A program made the translations under genes and the position numbers. Under the pieces are notes generated by a model. That model saw nothing but the letters and a program-made list of their open reading frames with translations, made no database searches and was not told the origin of the DNA. A DNA stretch of 64,000 bases from Ottelia alismoides (lineage: Eukaryota; Streptophyta; Magnoliopsida; Alismatales; Hydrocharitaceae): positions 657,501 to 721,500 of the forward strand of contig JAZKJV010010617.1 of the NCBI GenBank assembly GCA_037367405.1. The letters are read 5' to 3'. Below, piece by piece: positions 1 through 12,308 of this stretch. Numbering within the stretch: position 1 is the first letter of the stretch; each line of letters starts with the position of its first letter.

Positions 1-1500
1 ATTGAGCCAGCGAAACTCGCTGGCGGGCTGTAATTGGAGGTGCCTCAGTCGTCGTTCGATCGATCCTACCGCTCCAGTTCTGATCAGAGCCGTTCATTCA
101 CGAGAGGTCTCCATCGTCCGATACATCTGCGATTCGATCTAGGGTGTTCATCCGCGAAGAGGAGTCCACTACTCTCCACCGTTAGATCTCCATGTGGCAT
201 CTTCCTCGGCGTCGATCCAGCGAAGGCTTCCCTAGCTTCTCAGCCATCAGATCTACACGTGGCACCCTCTTGGCCGTCGATCTTAAATAAAGGGGTAATT
301 TCACTTAGGCCCCTTTGTTTATTGTTATTTCCATTCAGTCTTGTAAATATTTTAGTACGTTGTTTTTATTTTGGAACAATTGCAGTTAGGACCTTAGACT
401 TTTCAGTATTTGCAATTTAGTCCCTGTGTATGTGATCCACGTGCGTCGACACGTGAGGATTTGGGTTATTTACGCATTTAGTCCTGCGATTCATGTGTGT
501 TATTGTTTACATATTTTTAAATAGCAATTACAATTATGCCCCCTATTTCTGAATGACGTGTGCTGCGCGTGGAGTTTTGGACTTTTTGCAAGTTTGGCCC
601 CTGAAATTTTTTTATTTGTTATCATTTGGTCCTGGAAATAAGTTTCTTTGCATTTAGGTCCCTGCTAGTTGTGTGCCTTATTTTTATTGAATAAAATATC
701 AAATTAAATCCAAATTAGGTGAAATTTGGACACGTGGCTCCTGCCACTGTGTAAAAATTTCCCTAAATGTTTGGAACATTTTTTAGGCTTTTTACTATTT
801 TTAAAAAATAAAAAATATGCATTTTTGTTACTATTTGAAAAAGAAAATCAAAGAAAAAGATAAAAGGCTCTTTAAAAAATCTAAATAAATTAGTGATAGT
901 TAGTTTTAGTATATTTTAGCTTCTACCAAATTTTTGTGCTATTTGGATTTATAAAAACCTTAAAAATTGCAAAACCCTAAAAAATTTATAAAAATTCTAA
1001 AAAGTTCTATAAAAATAAAAAAATGCAAATTCTATTTCTGTAGTTTAGGTTTTGTCTATAATATTCATAAAAATTGCCTTCAGATTTTTATAGATCAATT
1101 TTATATTTTTAATTGATCTTTCGAGTCTGGTTGCACAGTAACCCATATTTTTCCTCTTTCTTGATTTTTATAAAATCAAATAAAAATTGAAAAATTCTGA
1201 AAAATTCTCTAAAAACACTTAAAAACCTAAAAAACATAAAAACTTTTTTATTTTATTTTTTATGTATATTTTTAGTGTTTTAATAATTATTGAAGTTGCT
1301 TGTTTTTACATTTCCTTATAAAATCAAAAACACAAAAACATTTAAAAATAATTAAAATCCACCAAAAATATTTTCCTCTTTATTTTTCGACTCTGACTAC
1401 TTCATAGGCCGCAAGGCCATCCCGTGCTCCTTGAGTTCGACCATGGTCGCTATACCATGTTAATAAAAGTAGCGAGGACCGCTCTTGATTTTCATTGTCT
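1..1500 (+). repeat. Tail of a gypsy-type LTR (element A, cut by the window edge)
   Basis: The first ~285 bases are GC-rich; the rest is AT-rich, with phrases such as 'ttgcaatttagtccctg' and many short A-runs, the same GC-then-AT architecture seen in the full C-type LTRs. A hairpin with 8-bp arms lies at 6-24. A ~64-bp tandem duplication lies at about 184-281, the two copies both running from 'agatct' to 'gtcgatc'. The end (about 1425-1570) aligns by eye with 43010-43140: both have 'gttc(g/a)acc.tggtcg.tatacca', then 'cga(g/a)gaccgct', then a 'cgggtcacaatgaccc' block. The exact LTR end and primer site could not be placed. No host gene is seen here. Confidence 0.5.
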
Positions 1501-1682
1501 TATCTGCTTGCTTGGTGGTTCTTATATTTTCTTGTTGAGTTCGATTCTCCGAGATCCGGGTCACAATGACCCGAGAGTGATTTTTACCTCACCTGGATTT
1601 AGGAAGGGATTCTCTGGCTCATCACTTCTATCCTGGGGTGATGGATGAGCATCCAGATTAGGAAGCACAATTCGCTTCTACA

Positions 1683-2220
1683 TTGATTCCCTTCATTGTA
1701 GATTTAGAATTCATTAATCTACTACCGATGTTTTCAGGGGGAGTGCATAAGGAACCTTATATTCATATATCCGAGCTTGAGGATTTTTGTGGATCACGAG
1801 CATATCTAGATATCACTTCTGAGGACATGATGTTGATGACCTTCCCATTTACACTTCAGAGTAGAGCCATGAATTGGTATCGACGGTTGCGAAGGAAGAT
1901 TGCTATAGGGGGAGACTTGTGCTTAGAGTTTTTGTAGAGATTTTGCCCACGACGTAGAGCAGATTTGATGTGGTCTTGTATTCTAGATTTTTCAGTAGAA
2001 TCCGGAGATCCATTGAGAGATTAGTGGTTAGGTTACTTGATCTTTTAAGGTGATTTTTGGATCATGGATTTGTTTGACTGACCATGTCCAGATTGCCATG
2101 AGAGGGATGATCGTCGAACACATTGCATTAGTCATTACCTCGTGTGGTGGTTCACACCGCAGTCCCAACATGGATTTATTTGAGACCATCTTAGGAGCAT
2201 TTTTACACATTCCATATTCA
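1683..2220 (+). pseudogene. Degenerate Ty3/gypsy gag-like region (element A)
   Basis: The frame starting at 1683 encodes an 84-residue stretch with the plant gypsy gag pattern: a 'FSGG..KEPYIHISELEDFC' segment (residues ~17-37) followed by 'MTFPFTLQSRAMNWYRRL' (~52-69), corresponding to the usual FPFSL..A..W motif. A stop lies at 1935-1937. Gag-like residues continue in the same direction beyond it ('GDPLRD.WLGYL', then in another frame 'HVQIAMRGMIVEHIAL'), so the reading frame is broken by stops and shifts. There is no zinc knuckle. I regard it as an inactive capsid-like domain of a non-autonomous element; the family is inferred from motif spacing only. Confidence 0.6.
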
Positions 2221-2582
2221 TGAGATGATTTATTCAGGACAACACATGAGGGAGGTATGACACCAGTTGAATGTGTGGCACTTCATGCTGATTCTGACAG
2301 CACACACCAGTCAGAGGATATGGATTCTACTGCATTTCGTATGATGGGTGTGTTGACCACCACTGTGAGTTCCCAGATCCAGACTTTAGTTGAGTTCCCG
2401 TTGGCTTTACAGCCAGATTTTAAGTCAGTCTCGCACTTTCATGTCAAGATTCTTGGATTCTAGATCTTCTAGTATCCAAGGAAATAGAGTAGGAGCTCAT
2501 ATCTCAACCGTCCTTTAAGTCATTTCAGTTTCCATGTCCAGATGATTCAGTGCCCATTCTTTAGAAGCTTCTGTCATATTCA

Positions 2583-3310
2583 ATGTCCATTTTCTCAGAT
2601 TTAGATACACATTTGGATCCATCTCTGCATAAAGAGCTTGACGACGGACACCATTTTGATTTGACAGACCTAGCTAGTCCTGCCTTTGAGCTGTCTGTCC
2701 TCCCATTTAATGAGGTAGATATATTTTTGGAGGACCCGATATTAGGCAGCATAGATCCCCAGTTCGATTCTGGTTCTACCTTCCCCACTGATGATTTTGC
2801 ATTACTCCCCGAGTGTTATCTGTGGGAGGATGCCACATACCCATGTACTCAGTTTCACTTTGAGGGAGTGTATCCAACCTGTTGGATCATGAGAACGACT
2901 CTTATGATAGTTATGATCTGATCGAGTCCCAATTTTCTCACCTCGATGACCCTCGTGAGGATGACCCCATCTTTGAGGTATTTGATGATTTCACTGATTT
3001 CTCTACATTACATACAACAGATATCAGCCTTTATCGTGAATCTCCTAATCATGACATTCCATACCTTATTGAGGCGATGATTAACATGGAGGATTCCCTA
3101 ATAGATCCTTCCTTCTCCATATTTGATTTCTTCGGCACCATCCATTTACTCCATTCAGACATTGAGCGGATGATTTCTTTTGTGCTACCGAAGCCCGATT
3201 TCATCTTCCCATATCTTAACTCGGTAGCAGACACCCGCCCGATTGTTAACTTGGGTATCATAATTTACACTATTAACTTCGTTGTTGTTCTCCCACCAAG
3301 ATTGCAATAA
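2583..3310 (+). pseudogene. Acidic ORF of element A, broken by one frameshift
   Basis: Two overlapping open frames (2583-2921 and 2882-3310) read as one Asp/Ser/Phe-rich, strongly acidic protein of about 240 residues interrupted by a frameshift near 2885. Residues such as 'DDFTDFSTLHTTD' and 'HLDDPREDDPIFEVFDD' show the composition. No known domain was recognised: no protease, reverse transcriptase or zinc motif. It lies between the gag-like remnant and the hairpin array (array start 3505). That order matches element C, where an acidic Ser/Asp-rich ORF also ends just before a hairpin array. Function unknown. It may be the C-terminal part of a gag-type polyprotein. Confidence 0.45.
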
Positions 3311-3504
3311 CAGTACGGTATTCGCCTCACAGATACAGTCCTGAATCTTGGTACTGCGTCATCCTAGCCTTTGCGCCCAGCTAGGCGCGTAAACTCTAGC
3401 ACTTGTTGAGAGGCACCACAACATTATTTACAGCTGTATAGATCCATTCTATCCATATCATTCATTCTTTCTATTGAAACACCCCTCTCCATCTCATGAT
3501 TATT

Positions 3505-3851
3505 CTATACTTAGGGTGTACTTTACCCTAAGTATAGGGGGTATCAGACTTGTGATTATCTATTTGAATATACCATCTTTGTTTTGTTGCCTATACTTAG
3601 AATATTTCACTCTAAGTATAGGGAAGGTAATATCTGTACATCGTACTCGGTTTTTCCCTTGTGTACAGTCGTCTATACTTAGGATTACTTTATCCTAAAT
3701 ATAGGAGGATCACCGACTTCTATTAATCTTATTCTTTTATTCGTTGTTGTATATAGTATTCTTTTCACTTTTTTATACTTAGCATGAGTTATGACTTCCT
3801 TTGCATCTCTCTGATCACTATGAGGACATAGTTCGAGCTAAGTATAGGGGG
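3505..3851 (+). repeat. Array of four hairpins with G-tracts (element A)
   Basis: Four inverted repeats in tandem. Hairpin 1: arms 3505-3517/3525-3537, perfect 13 bp, then a G5 run. Hairpin 2: 3591-3601/3611-3621, perfect 11 bp, then GGG. Hairpin 3: 3673-3685/3692-3704, one mismatch. Hairpin 4: 3774-3783/3837-3846 with a long loop containing 'tgaggaca', then G5. The arm consensus is CTATACTTAG / CTAAGTATAG. Start-to-start spacing is 86, 82 and 101 bp. The 3' arm plus G-run resembles the polypurine tract next to the LTR at 16202-16215. An equivalent array is present in element C at 31274-31579. Confidence 0.8.
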
Positions 3852-4431
3852 TGTTGCATATATTGTATACATACTTTAGTCATAACTCGTACTTTCATAT
3901 TTTTAATATGTCTAAAATATTGCATAAACACTTTTACAATTCAATAAAAAACTAATAAAAAGATGCAGATATTTCCTCAAAAAAATCTTTTTGTATATAT
4001 TGATTAATAATCAGGTTAAAATATTTGAAAATATTCTGAAAGTAGTTTGAAAATCTATTTGAAAAATCTTTTGAAAACTATTAGAAAAATGTTTGAAAAA
4101 TATTTCTAAACTTTGTAAAAATATTTTGGCTTGTAAAAATTTTTCTTTATATGGAAGAAAATCATTTTGTAAAACTATTTCCAAATGTTTTGAAAATGGT
4201 TGAAAATTTATTTTGAAAATCTATATATACTATATAAAAATGTTTGCAAATTTTTTTTCAAATGTTTATAAATGTTTGTAAAATTGTTTGAAGAATTAAT
4301 TTGGAATATAGTTTTCAAAATTATTTGTAAAATTATTTTCAAATAAGTTTGAGGAATATATGCATCAAAAAACATTAAAAATAATAATAAAATAAAATAA
4401 AATATAAAAAAATCCAACTGTATGTATATAC
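3852..4431 (+). other. AT-rich noncoding spacer of element A up to the copia-1 insertion
   Basis: Very AT-rich sequence made of repeated 'tttgaaaa'/'ttgtaaaa' phrases. No ORF is credible. It is interrupted at 4432 by copia-1; the last five bases (TATAC, 4427-4431) are the left copy of that element's target duplication. The element-A sequence resumes at 14840. Confidence 0.6.
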
Positions 4432-6363
4432 TGTTGGAAATGCAAGCCCACGGCGAACCATTATGCAATAAATATTATTGCATATATCATTCCCTGATCT
4501 GAAATGAAGAAGAATAATTTGCATAATAGGTCCCTTAGTACAATTAGGGTTATGTACCATGGCCATCTTAATAATCGTACAGCTGTTGATTCAACTATTG
4601 AATCATAGAGGCTGGTGCTTGGATGAATATCTTAAGGGTTAGATTGAGGACTCATCAAGCACCGTCAAATGATTATTAAGAGATGATCTCCAGCCTGAGT
4701 AGGAGATGGCAATCCTTATCCCTAAAGGCCGATATCTGACCGACCTCTTGATGCAGGTCCTCTGCATTGGAATAGAGATTCGGAGGTGTCGGATTAGTTA
4801 GGTCAAAGAGTTGACTTAACGAGATCGAGATAACCAAAGTCCTATATCGTATGCTGTCATGATATAGGCACGCATCCTCTGACCGGAGACAGATGTGTTA
4901 CTATATGTCTGAGTGTGTACATTTGGCAGACCAATAGGTTGATGACCTAATCAAGGTCTATACACCGGCGCGCTGGTGTGCATATAAGGGCATATGAGTA
5001 ATACGATCTCTCAAAGGGATCATACAGGTTCAGTTACTAAATCGGAAGACATGAGCTCACTCATGAGATATTGGGAAGAATCAAATTCCATGCGCATGGT
5101 CGTCTCGCTTTGGAAACTTGACTGAATTTGTAGGTTTGATATATACTTTTAGTATATGATCAAGACCTAGGTATAATATACGCTTTTGGAAAGTGTATGA
5201 TTGATATCAACTCCCAATGACCAAATGAGAAACTTACTGATAAAACCATGAAGTAGACAGTATAAAGTTGATCCAATACTTCGGGTTTAGTCTGAGTCTT
5301 CCAGTATGCAGGATGTACAGGTATTGGGAATACCTGAGGGTGATTTGATCATAAACGATTGTATAACCATGACGCTTCCATTCCTAGGGAGTGATGAAAC
5401 GGGTTTGGATTTTAGTGACTCCTCTCAGTAGAGAAGTGATCTGATCTTGGTCCAAGTGTTGGACATTTATCTGAGTGTGATTCATATACAATGAGAAGAT
5501 TAGATTTACGGTCTTGATTTAATCAAGCATCTATGGGAGGCCCGCGATCTGGATTTGAGATATGATCTCAATATCCATGTCACTATACGTGGAACAATAC
5601 AATCGCTCTGTCCTTATCTCCAAGTATCTGCGGAGGGATTGCATTATTCTTGAATGGTTCGAGAATAATTCCATAAGATCTAAGCAATGAAGAAATGATG
5701 ACTAAATGTGATTTAATCATATTGATGTGTGAAGAAATTATCCAATGTAATTAAATGTGATTTAATTATTATGGATAAGAATAATGTGGATAGAAATATC
5801 CAATTATTCATAATATATTATAAATGTGATTTATAATGTATTAGAGAGAGCTAATTATAATTTATATGTGTTGATTAATTATTATGTGTATTGGATACAC
5901 ATTGTGTAATTAATTGACAATGTAAATTATATGTTGTTTTCGGTTGTGAATATGATTCACAATTTTCCATGGCAAGATTGCAATATTCTCAAATATAATT
6001 TTGAATTATTTTTGAATAATAAAACCCAACAAAAGTTTTTGGAAATAAATAAAGAGATTTCCATGGAGATATGCAATCTCATGACATGTCATGAGATTGC
6101 TCTCCTCATGGAACGCTTGGGCGGCACCCAATTCCAAATAGGAATGGGTGGCCGCCCATATGGAATGTACATGGAGATGTAATCGCCATGTATATTCTCT
6201 CCTTATTTATTTGGTTTAATTTGTATTTGATTTTGTCAAATATACTTTGATCTAAATTTGTTGGTTTTACCAACAACAATCTTAGCCATTGGATTGACAT
6301 AAATCAATCTCACCCATTGATTTTATATGTCCCATGGATTGAGATCCATGGATCCCAAAACCC

Positions 6364-6371
6364 TATAAATA
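6364..6371 (+). promoter_or_regulatory. TATA box of the copia-1 5' LTR
   Basis: TATAAATA in the context 'aaccctataaatagagagg', conserved at 14263-14270 in the other LTR. The related copia-B LTRs have TATAAAAGG at the equivalent place (minus strand; 39811-39822 and about 19151-19160). Its position ~600 bp before the LTR end, ahead of the CT tract, fits a core retrotransposon promoter. Function is inferred. Confidence 0.55.
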
Positions 6372-6409
6372 GAGAGGCATACCATGCTCTCTTGGTACAT
6401 AATTATTGG

Positions 6410-6411
<2 letters not shown>

Positions 6412-6452
<41 letters not shown>

Positions 6453-6468
6453 TCTTCTTCTTCTTCTT
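6412..6468. repeat. (CT)n-(CTT)n microsatellite in the LTR leader
   Basis: About 19 CT units followed by six CTT units, just downstream of the LTR TATA box. The same locus in the 3' LTR (about 14312-14334) is much shorter, so it has changed length since insertion. All long ORFs across it are simple-repeat translations and are not genes. Confidence 0.9.
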
Positions 6469-6970
6469 GGTACACGTCTACCCTCTCTCCCTCTAATTGG
6501 TGGCCGACCACCAAACCCTAGAGGAGAGAACCGTCGTCGCCTTCGCCACCGCGCCGCCGCTTCGACATTCTTCGGTACTCCGTCTTCTTGGAGAGTTCCT
6601 CTCATGAAGGAGACGTTTGATCTAGTGCGACGAGATCAGGAGCAACCATGCTTGGATCATCTTCTTGGATTGCGAGAACAACGTGGTTCATCCCCGCGCT
6701 CGCAAGCGGTCTCGCCGACGATCGGACTTGAGATAGGAGGTCTCTTACTTTAGAGACTCGATCAACCATGCTTCAAGAGGTATTGCATTATACTTGTTGT
6801 GGTTATAGATGAAACGATCTGAGAATGGTTCTCGGATCATATGGTTTCATCGAAAATTTTTTAAATTCCGCTGCACCGAACAACTAGTACGACTAGTCGT
6901 TCTTCGTCGTATCCGATACGACGATCACGCTTCCGTGATGCGCTTGAGGATAAATTCCATATCCTTCAAG

Positions 6971-6983
6971 TGGTATCAGAGAC
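6971..6983 (+). other. Primer-binding site, tRNA-iMet type
   Basis: TGGTATCAGAGAC begins two bases after the LTR end and matches the plant initiator-methionine primer-site consensus TGGTATCAGAGC with one mismatch. The copia-B and copia-F elements keep the same site (39229-39241 and 52999-53011, minus). Confidence 0.85.
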
Positions 6984-8123
6984 TTAGGTCGACGGTTTCG
7001 AATATGATTCGAAAAACTGAGGACGACTTGGGTTCGTTAAGATCGCGAATGTTTTCATCGCATTTGATTTCGCAGATCTGTTTAGTAAATAAATTCGGCA
7101 CTGTTTAAATTGTTTAAACACTAATTTAATCTTTGTATTTTGTTCCCCATTAAATAAGGAAACCATAGGATCTGAGTTTGCATAAATCGGATTTCGTATG
7201 CTCTAGATATGGTTGTTTTAATGAACATGTATGCACTGTTGCGGGAACAGTAGATTTTAACATAATTAAAGAGTTAATTACTGTTATCATCTGCCTCGAA
7301 ATGCATGCAACTCTACTTAGGTTCTGTCCTAGATCAAGTTAGCAATCTATGAAAATTGAGTTTGCTTAATTTGGATTTAAATTGATTGAGATATGTTAAT
7401 TTTAGTGAGTAGGGGTCCTTACTGAAATTACATTCCTAATCTAGAACCAAGTGATTGTCAATTAGTGAAATTAATTGTTAATTTCGTGAAATAATCTTGA
7501 AAAATATTTGTGAAATATTGAAACATGATTATTTGCCTAATTGGCTTGGCCCCAACCAATTAATTGATTAGATTTGATCTAAATCGTAATTGGAAACCAT
7601 AATCTTTCAAACTTGATGCTTGAATAGGATTTGGGAATTTGTCTAGCAAATTTCTTTATAATAAAAAATGTTTTGATTATTACTATATAGTATAATTTCG
7701 TTTGAAGAACCGTCGATCATCTCAAGTATAAATTAATCAATTTGGCATTATCCTTTCCCGAGGTGGATATGGTGCCTAGTCGGAGAGCATTGGGGTTGTG
7801 GGTTGCAACGTATGTGGTCCGTCCCATTCTCGTCGGTACTGGCCATGACAACGGGTAGGGCCGGGATAATGTCCGAGGGATTAAGATGTATTTTTCTAAT
7901 TATTAAAATTCAAATTAATACGTATTTTGAGATATTACCATATATGTATTCAAGTAAAATAATCAAGTTTGATTGATTGAATTGGATTGATAATTAATTT
8001 AATTTGATTAAGTTGATTATGTCCAATTAAAATACTCTAATATGATTAGAGTTAATAATTCCCTTGGATGAATTAATCATAATGAATATGATTCATAGTG
8101 ATTAATTAAAATTTGAATATGAT

Positions 8124-8339
8124 ATGGAGGATCACATAAGTGACATCCATGGTCTCCTGTCAAGGCGTAGAGTACCGTCGCCAAGGATTGCATGTGGGAG
8201 ACGCCTGTCTGAAGTGAAAGCTCCTGTATGCAAGCGCATCTGGATCGGACTCGTCGCTTCTAGAAAGAGTAAGGACGTATGCGTAGTGACCCCAGTATCG
8301 GGTCCTCATATTATTGGGGCGATATTGGATTGCACATAG
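8124..8339 (+). CDS. Small leader ORF of copia-1 (71 aa), conserved in the family
   Basis: An intact 71-codon ORF in the long leader between primer site and pol, on the sense strand of the element. It starts MEDHISDIHGLLSR and ends GPHIIGAILDCT. The related element copia-B has an ORF of exactly the same length at 37878-38093 on its own sense strand, differing by scattered substitutions without indels, and copia-F keeps the same frame and terminal stop with one internal stop. No domain, signal peptide or zinc motif is recognised. It could be an unknown accessory protein, a gag relic or chance conservation of DNA. No function is assigned. Confidence 0.35.
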   Translation: MEDHISDIHGLLSRRRVPSPRIACGRRLSEVKAPVCKRIWIGLVASRKSKDVCVVTPVSGPHIIGAILDCT

Positions 8340-8639
8340 CGAGTTGTATTCCTGTTGACGGTTGGTTCAATTAATGACGGGTCAACATTGCCTTAGGGGT
8401 GGTGGGCCCGGGTGTTAAAGACCGAATTGGGAGATGCAAGTTGGACATGCAAGGCGGAATGTGTTCCCGCTTCTTTTTATCCGAGTTGTAGGTTCTCATA
8501 TTATTGGGATGCAACAAAGATAAGGAAGGAGATCCCAGATCTTGCTTGAGATATAATGGTAAGTATATCTCTTTACATTGAAAGTGATTAAGGGAATGAA
8601 CTTTCATTGTTGACATGGCAAGACAACTTTGATATAAAA

Positions 8640-9939
8640 ATTCCTAAATCAAAGTAAAATATGTATATATAAATACATACATCTATGCAAATTTCTTATT
8701 TCAGATAATCCTCCATTAAAACCCACTCAATGATATACTCAATAATAACCAGTGAAATATCTTGGATTGGACTCATGATCCAGATATTGTACTTGCAATT
8801 GAACACATAATGTATGTAGTTGCAATATGCAAGTTTCCTCATAATAATGAGGAATGACAATTAAATAGATGATAGGACTACAACCCTAGGGTTTGTATGT
8901 CTCTATAGTCTTGGTATCATCAAATGTACTTTGGAAGTGACATGTTGATGATGATCATAATTGTCATATAATCCTTATAAAATCAATGAATATTTTCTGG
9001 CATACATATGTGCTCTTGACATTTAATTATGAGTGACATGGTTCTCTGCATCATGTAGAATGGTAGCTCTATAAAGAGATGATGTATTCAAATTGTTTGA
9101 GTACCTACCTGAACCTATGTTTTAAGAGTTTAGATGGATGTAGATGATGAGTGTCGTTATTCTACTATCTTTACTCTAGTCATTCATGAAGCTTCATAAT
9201 ATTCATATTGTATGAATTTAATGAAGCATGTATAAATGTTGAAATGATCTTACATTGAATTATTTTGAATTTAACGTAAGAGATCCTTAGTCTTAAGCAA
9301 TGGTTGCTCATAGATAAAGGGAGCGCAGTGGAAGCATGGGTTGGACCCAAGTAAGAAGTATATTCAAAGAGTATACTGTACCTCTGTGACTTCCATATGA
9401 CATCCAAAGAGTTGGATGAATGCCAACACTGCAATAAATTGATGTGTTGATAGTACGACTATCAAGTCTGTCTAGAATCCTCAGGGACTCGGATAGAGCA
9501 TCAAAATAATCTACATAAATCATTGAAATTGACTTTCTTATTTGATAAGATAGAGTCTAATAATTGTATCTCAATCTTCTGACAACACTTGCAATGGGTT
9601 GCATATGTTTTAGAAGACTAGAAAAAATTTGATCTTAAGGTTTATAGTTGACCAGATAGACATTGATGCAATTGTTGCAACAATTTCCATTGGATCACTA
9701 GACTTCATAATTTCAGTGGGAGAGCCCTTAGTCTTAGAGAATGTCTCTATGACCTAGACATTAGAATACACTCATTGTTTGTTTCTAAATGTTGGAAATA
9801 AACATGAATTCTGGAATGGACCTATCATAAAGAGTTATGATGAAGATATTTCAGAAAGTAATCTAAAATCTAGTGGACTCCACTAAATTAGAAAATTGAT
9901 GAATGGTTCATTAACATTTCTAAATGTTGAAATTAAACC
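8640..9939 (+). other. Copia-1 interior upstream of pol, no readable gag
   Basis: Stops in all frames; I could not recognise a copia gag or a CCHC knuckle. The stretch 9308-9523 has an open frame on the opposite strand that is also open in copia-B (36703-36915). Near 9718-9770 the words 'gtgggagagcccttagtcttagagaatgtc' recur in the copia fragment at 56005, so this part is family sequence. The 'gtgggagag' run is not the polypurine tract. Confidence 0.4.
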
Positions 9940-11830
9940 TTAAGATCAATATGAGGATAAAGATCATTTGACAATGATCTAGCATCAAGCCTTGGACATT
10001 TGTTTATTGATTTGATCAATAGACTAATAAGAGATGAAACTTTAGAATGTCTAAAATTTCAAAAACTTACATACTTATGAATATTGTATTCAAAGTAAAA
10101 TGTCCAATACACCCTTCTTTGGGAATGGTGTAAGATGTCAAGGTATTCAGGATCTCATACATATTGATGTATACGGATCATCTATATCATAGTAAACATT
10201 ATGGATATGTGATATCTATCGATGATTATGTATGATATGATATTTCTTCTCTTCACCTAAAGAAACCTTTGAAATGTTCAAAGATTTCATTATTTTGGTT
10301 TACAACCAAAGTTTGAAGGAAGATAAAATGAATTTGATCTAATCTAGGTAGCAAGTACCTGCTAGATAAATTCAAAGAATACGTCATGGAGATATGAATA
10401 TCATTTCTATCTCAATCCTCCTAACACACCTTAACTCAATAGAGTTATAGGTAGATACAATTGGATCATGTGTGACATGATCTTATCAGTGATAAATTTT
10501 AGCATAATTATCCCTTGGTTTCCAGGTATATATGTGTAGTAGAGACTACATTATATATACTAAATAAGATTCCATGCAAGTAAGCTGGAATTGAGCACTC
10601 GAGAGTGCTGCTTCATTAGGAAATTAAAGGATGGTATTGGATACCTACTTTATGACCTTGAGATTCTTAAAATATCCCATATCTGAGAATGTGATTTTTA
10701 GAGGTTGAGACTCTTCAGAATCAAGATGAAAATGAAGTGTAGGACCTCATTTAATCTTGAGATGATAATGAGACTCCTGAAATTGGAAACTTAAAGGACA
10801 ATTAAAGATGAAACACTAATACCTCTTCAAATGAGTTTAAGGATGGATTCCATGTGTTAGAGAAATCTGACAATGATCAAACTTCATGTGATGAAGCTTC
10901 TGAAGATTATAGCATGGATAGATGGATAGCAATAAAAGTCTAATGTAGACTTCATATACAAGTGTTGTATATGGACCCTCGAGGATCCACCTATATGGGT
11001 AAGACCTGTAAAGGTGTAAATGGATCTTCAAGAGAAAGGGAACCTGGTGAGAAGGTAGAGACCTTCAAAGCACGGTCCGTAGCCATGAGCCACACACCGG
11101 AAGAGAAGACATTGCTTGCAATGAGACTTGCTCTTCGGTGACCATGCTTAAAACCATCAGAATATTGCTAACCTTAGCTACACAACTTGACTATTGCATC
11201 TTCAAGATGTAAGTCAATATTGCATTCCTCTATGAATACCTCTCTGAGGATATTCACATGAAGTAGCCCCAGGGCTTCATGGTTGAGGAAAGCAAGGTAT
11301 GCAAGCTAAGGAATCCATCTATGGACTCACATAAGCTTCTTGAAGTTGGACCATAAGATTTGATGAAATTATAAATGTTATGATTTCAGATAAAATCTGG
11401 ATGAGCCATGTGAAGCTTAGTAGGAGTGCCTTTGTGTTCATCATGCTAAATGTAGATAATATCCTAATCATTTAGAATGATATAAGGATGATAATAAGTG
11501 TTTTATAGACTGGCTATTCCATATCTTGAAATATGATTTCAAAGATACCTCTTAGATCTTAGTTCTGAAGTTGTTCAGAAGCCAAGAAAAGAGGATAATT
11601 GGACTGTCACATTTGTTGTACACCTTGGACATATTCTATTCATAGAAATTCCAAGAAAGGCTTCCATCCCTTAAGATATGGTACTGACCTATCTAAAGGG
11701 ATAGCACCAAAAAGAGTTGAGGAAGTGAATGCTAGAACTACTTGCCCTTGGGCATCAGTTCTAAGAAGCCGGGTGTGTGCTAGATGTGTATAAAAGCTAG
11801 ATGGCTACCATGCAGTGGGAGTAGTAAACT
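9940..11830 (+). pseudogene. Degenerate copia pol of copia-1 (GAG-pre-integrase, integrase, reverse transcriptase)
   Basis: Recognisable pieces in order. GAG-pre-integrase at ~9975-10060, reading '..SLGHLFIDLINRLI' (compare the usual RLGHIS motif). Weak integrase core at ~10130-10500. Reverse transcriptase from ~11000, with 'KVETFKAR' and later 'IAFLYEYLSEDIHMK.PQGFMVE', matching the copia QMDVKTAFLNG..YM.QPEGF block. The catalytic YVDD region at ~11448-11485 reads NVDNILII, so the second Asp is lost. The segment 11599-11793 is open and matches the post-catalytic KKGF.P...G..LSK region. Multiple stops and shifts exclude activity. RNase H is largely missing before the polypurine tract. Confidence 0.8.
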
Positions 11831-12308
11831 GTTACTAATCCTACTATGAAAATAAAACACTTGGTTGCAGTAAATACAAAATTCTTCATAGATGACAAGA
11901 TTTTTGAGATAGTGATCTCAAAGTCTTATCTTTAAAAGATTAAGACTTTATAGATTGTGATCTAAAAGGTCTTAACTATAGATACCTTAGGAGATAGAGA
12001 TCTCCGGGAATAAGGATATTCTGATAAGGATTATGGAAATACTGGTTATGATAATTGTTAAGCCGTAGTGTCAAGGACACTATAATTTTTAACAAGATTG
12101 AGTATTGATTGCATAAGATGCAACATTCGCATTAGATGCGAGCACTGTTACTGGGACATGCAAGTACCGTAAAAGGACTTGGCGTAGTCTCGTAGGAACA
12201 GAGTGACTGATAAGCTTACCTAGCTATTTTCTAAATAGGCTATGATTGTCACATGAGTGTGGGTTTAAATGATTAGCCCATTAATGGCTCTTTGGGCTAG
12301 TGGGAGAT

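Larger units (their letters stand above)
4432..6968 (+). repeat. 5' LTR of copia-1
   Basis: 2,537 bp, starting TGTTGGAAATG and ending ATATCCTTCA immediately before the primer site. By eye it is nearly identical to 12309-14834 apart from scattered substitutions and a longer CT/CTT microsatellite here. Related LTRs occur at 18570-21205, 39244-41853 and 53014-55565 in the opposite orientation. Confidence 0.9.

Noticed and set aside
1152..1260. AT-rich 'aaaaattc' phrases considered as a satellite or matrix-attachment region
   Set aside because: Irregular phrases common to the AT-rich half of these LTRs; no defined period.
3505..3851. Evenly spaced repeats considered as a CRISPR array
   Set aside because: Plant nuclear context, imperfect hairpin units inside a retrotransposon and no cas genes.
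6323..6753. Leu/Ser and Arg/Glu repeat proteins over the CT tract
   Set aside because: Direct translation of a (CT)n/(CTT)n microsatellite and its complement inside the copia-1 LTR; a shorter version exists at 14222-14470.
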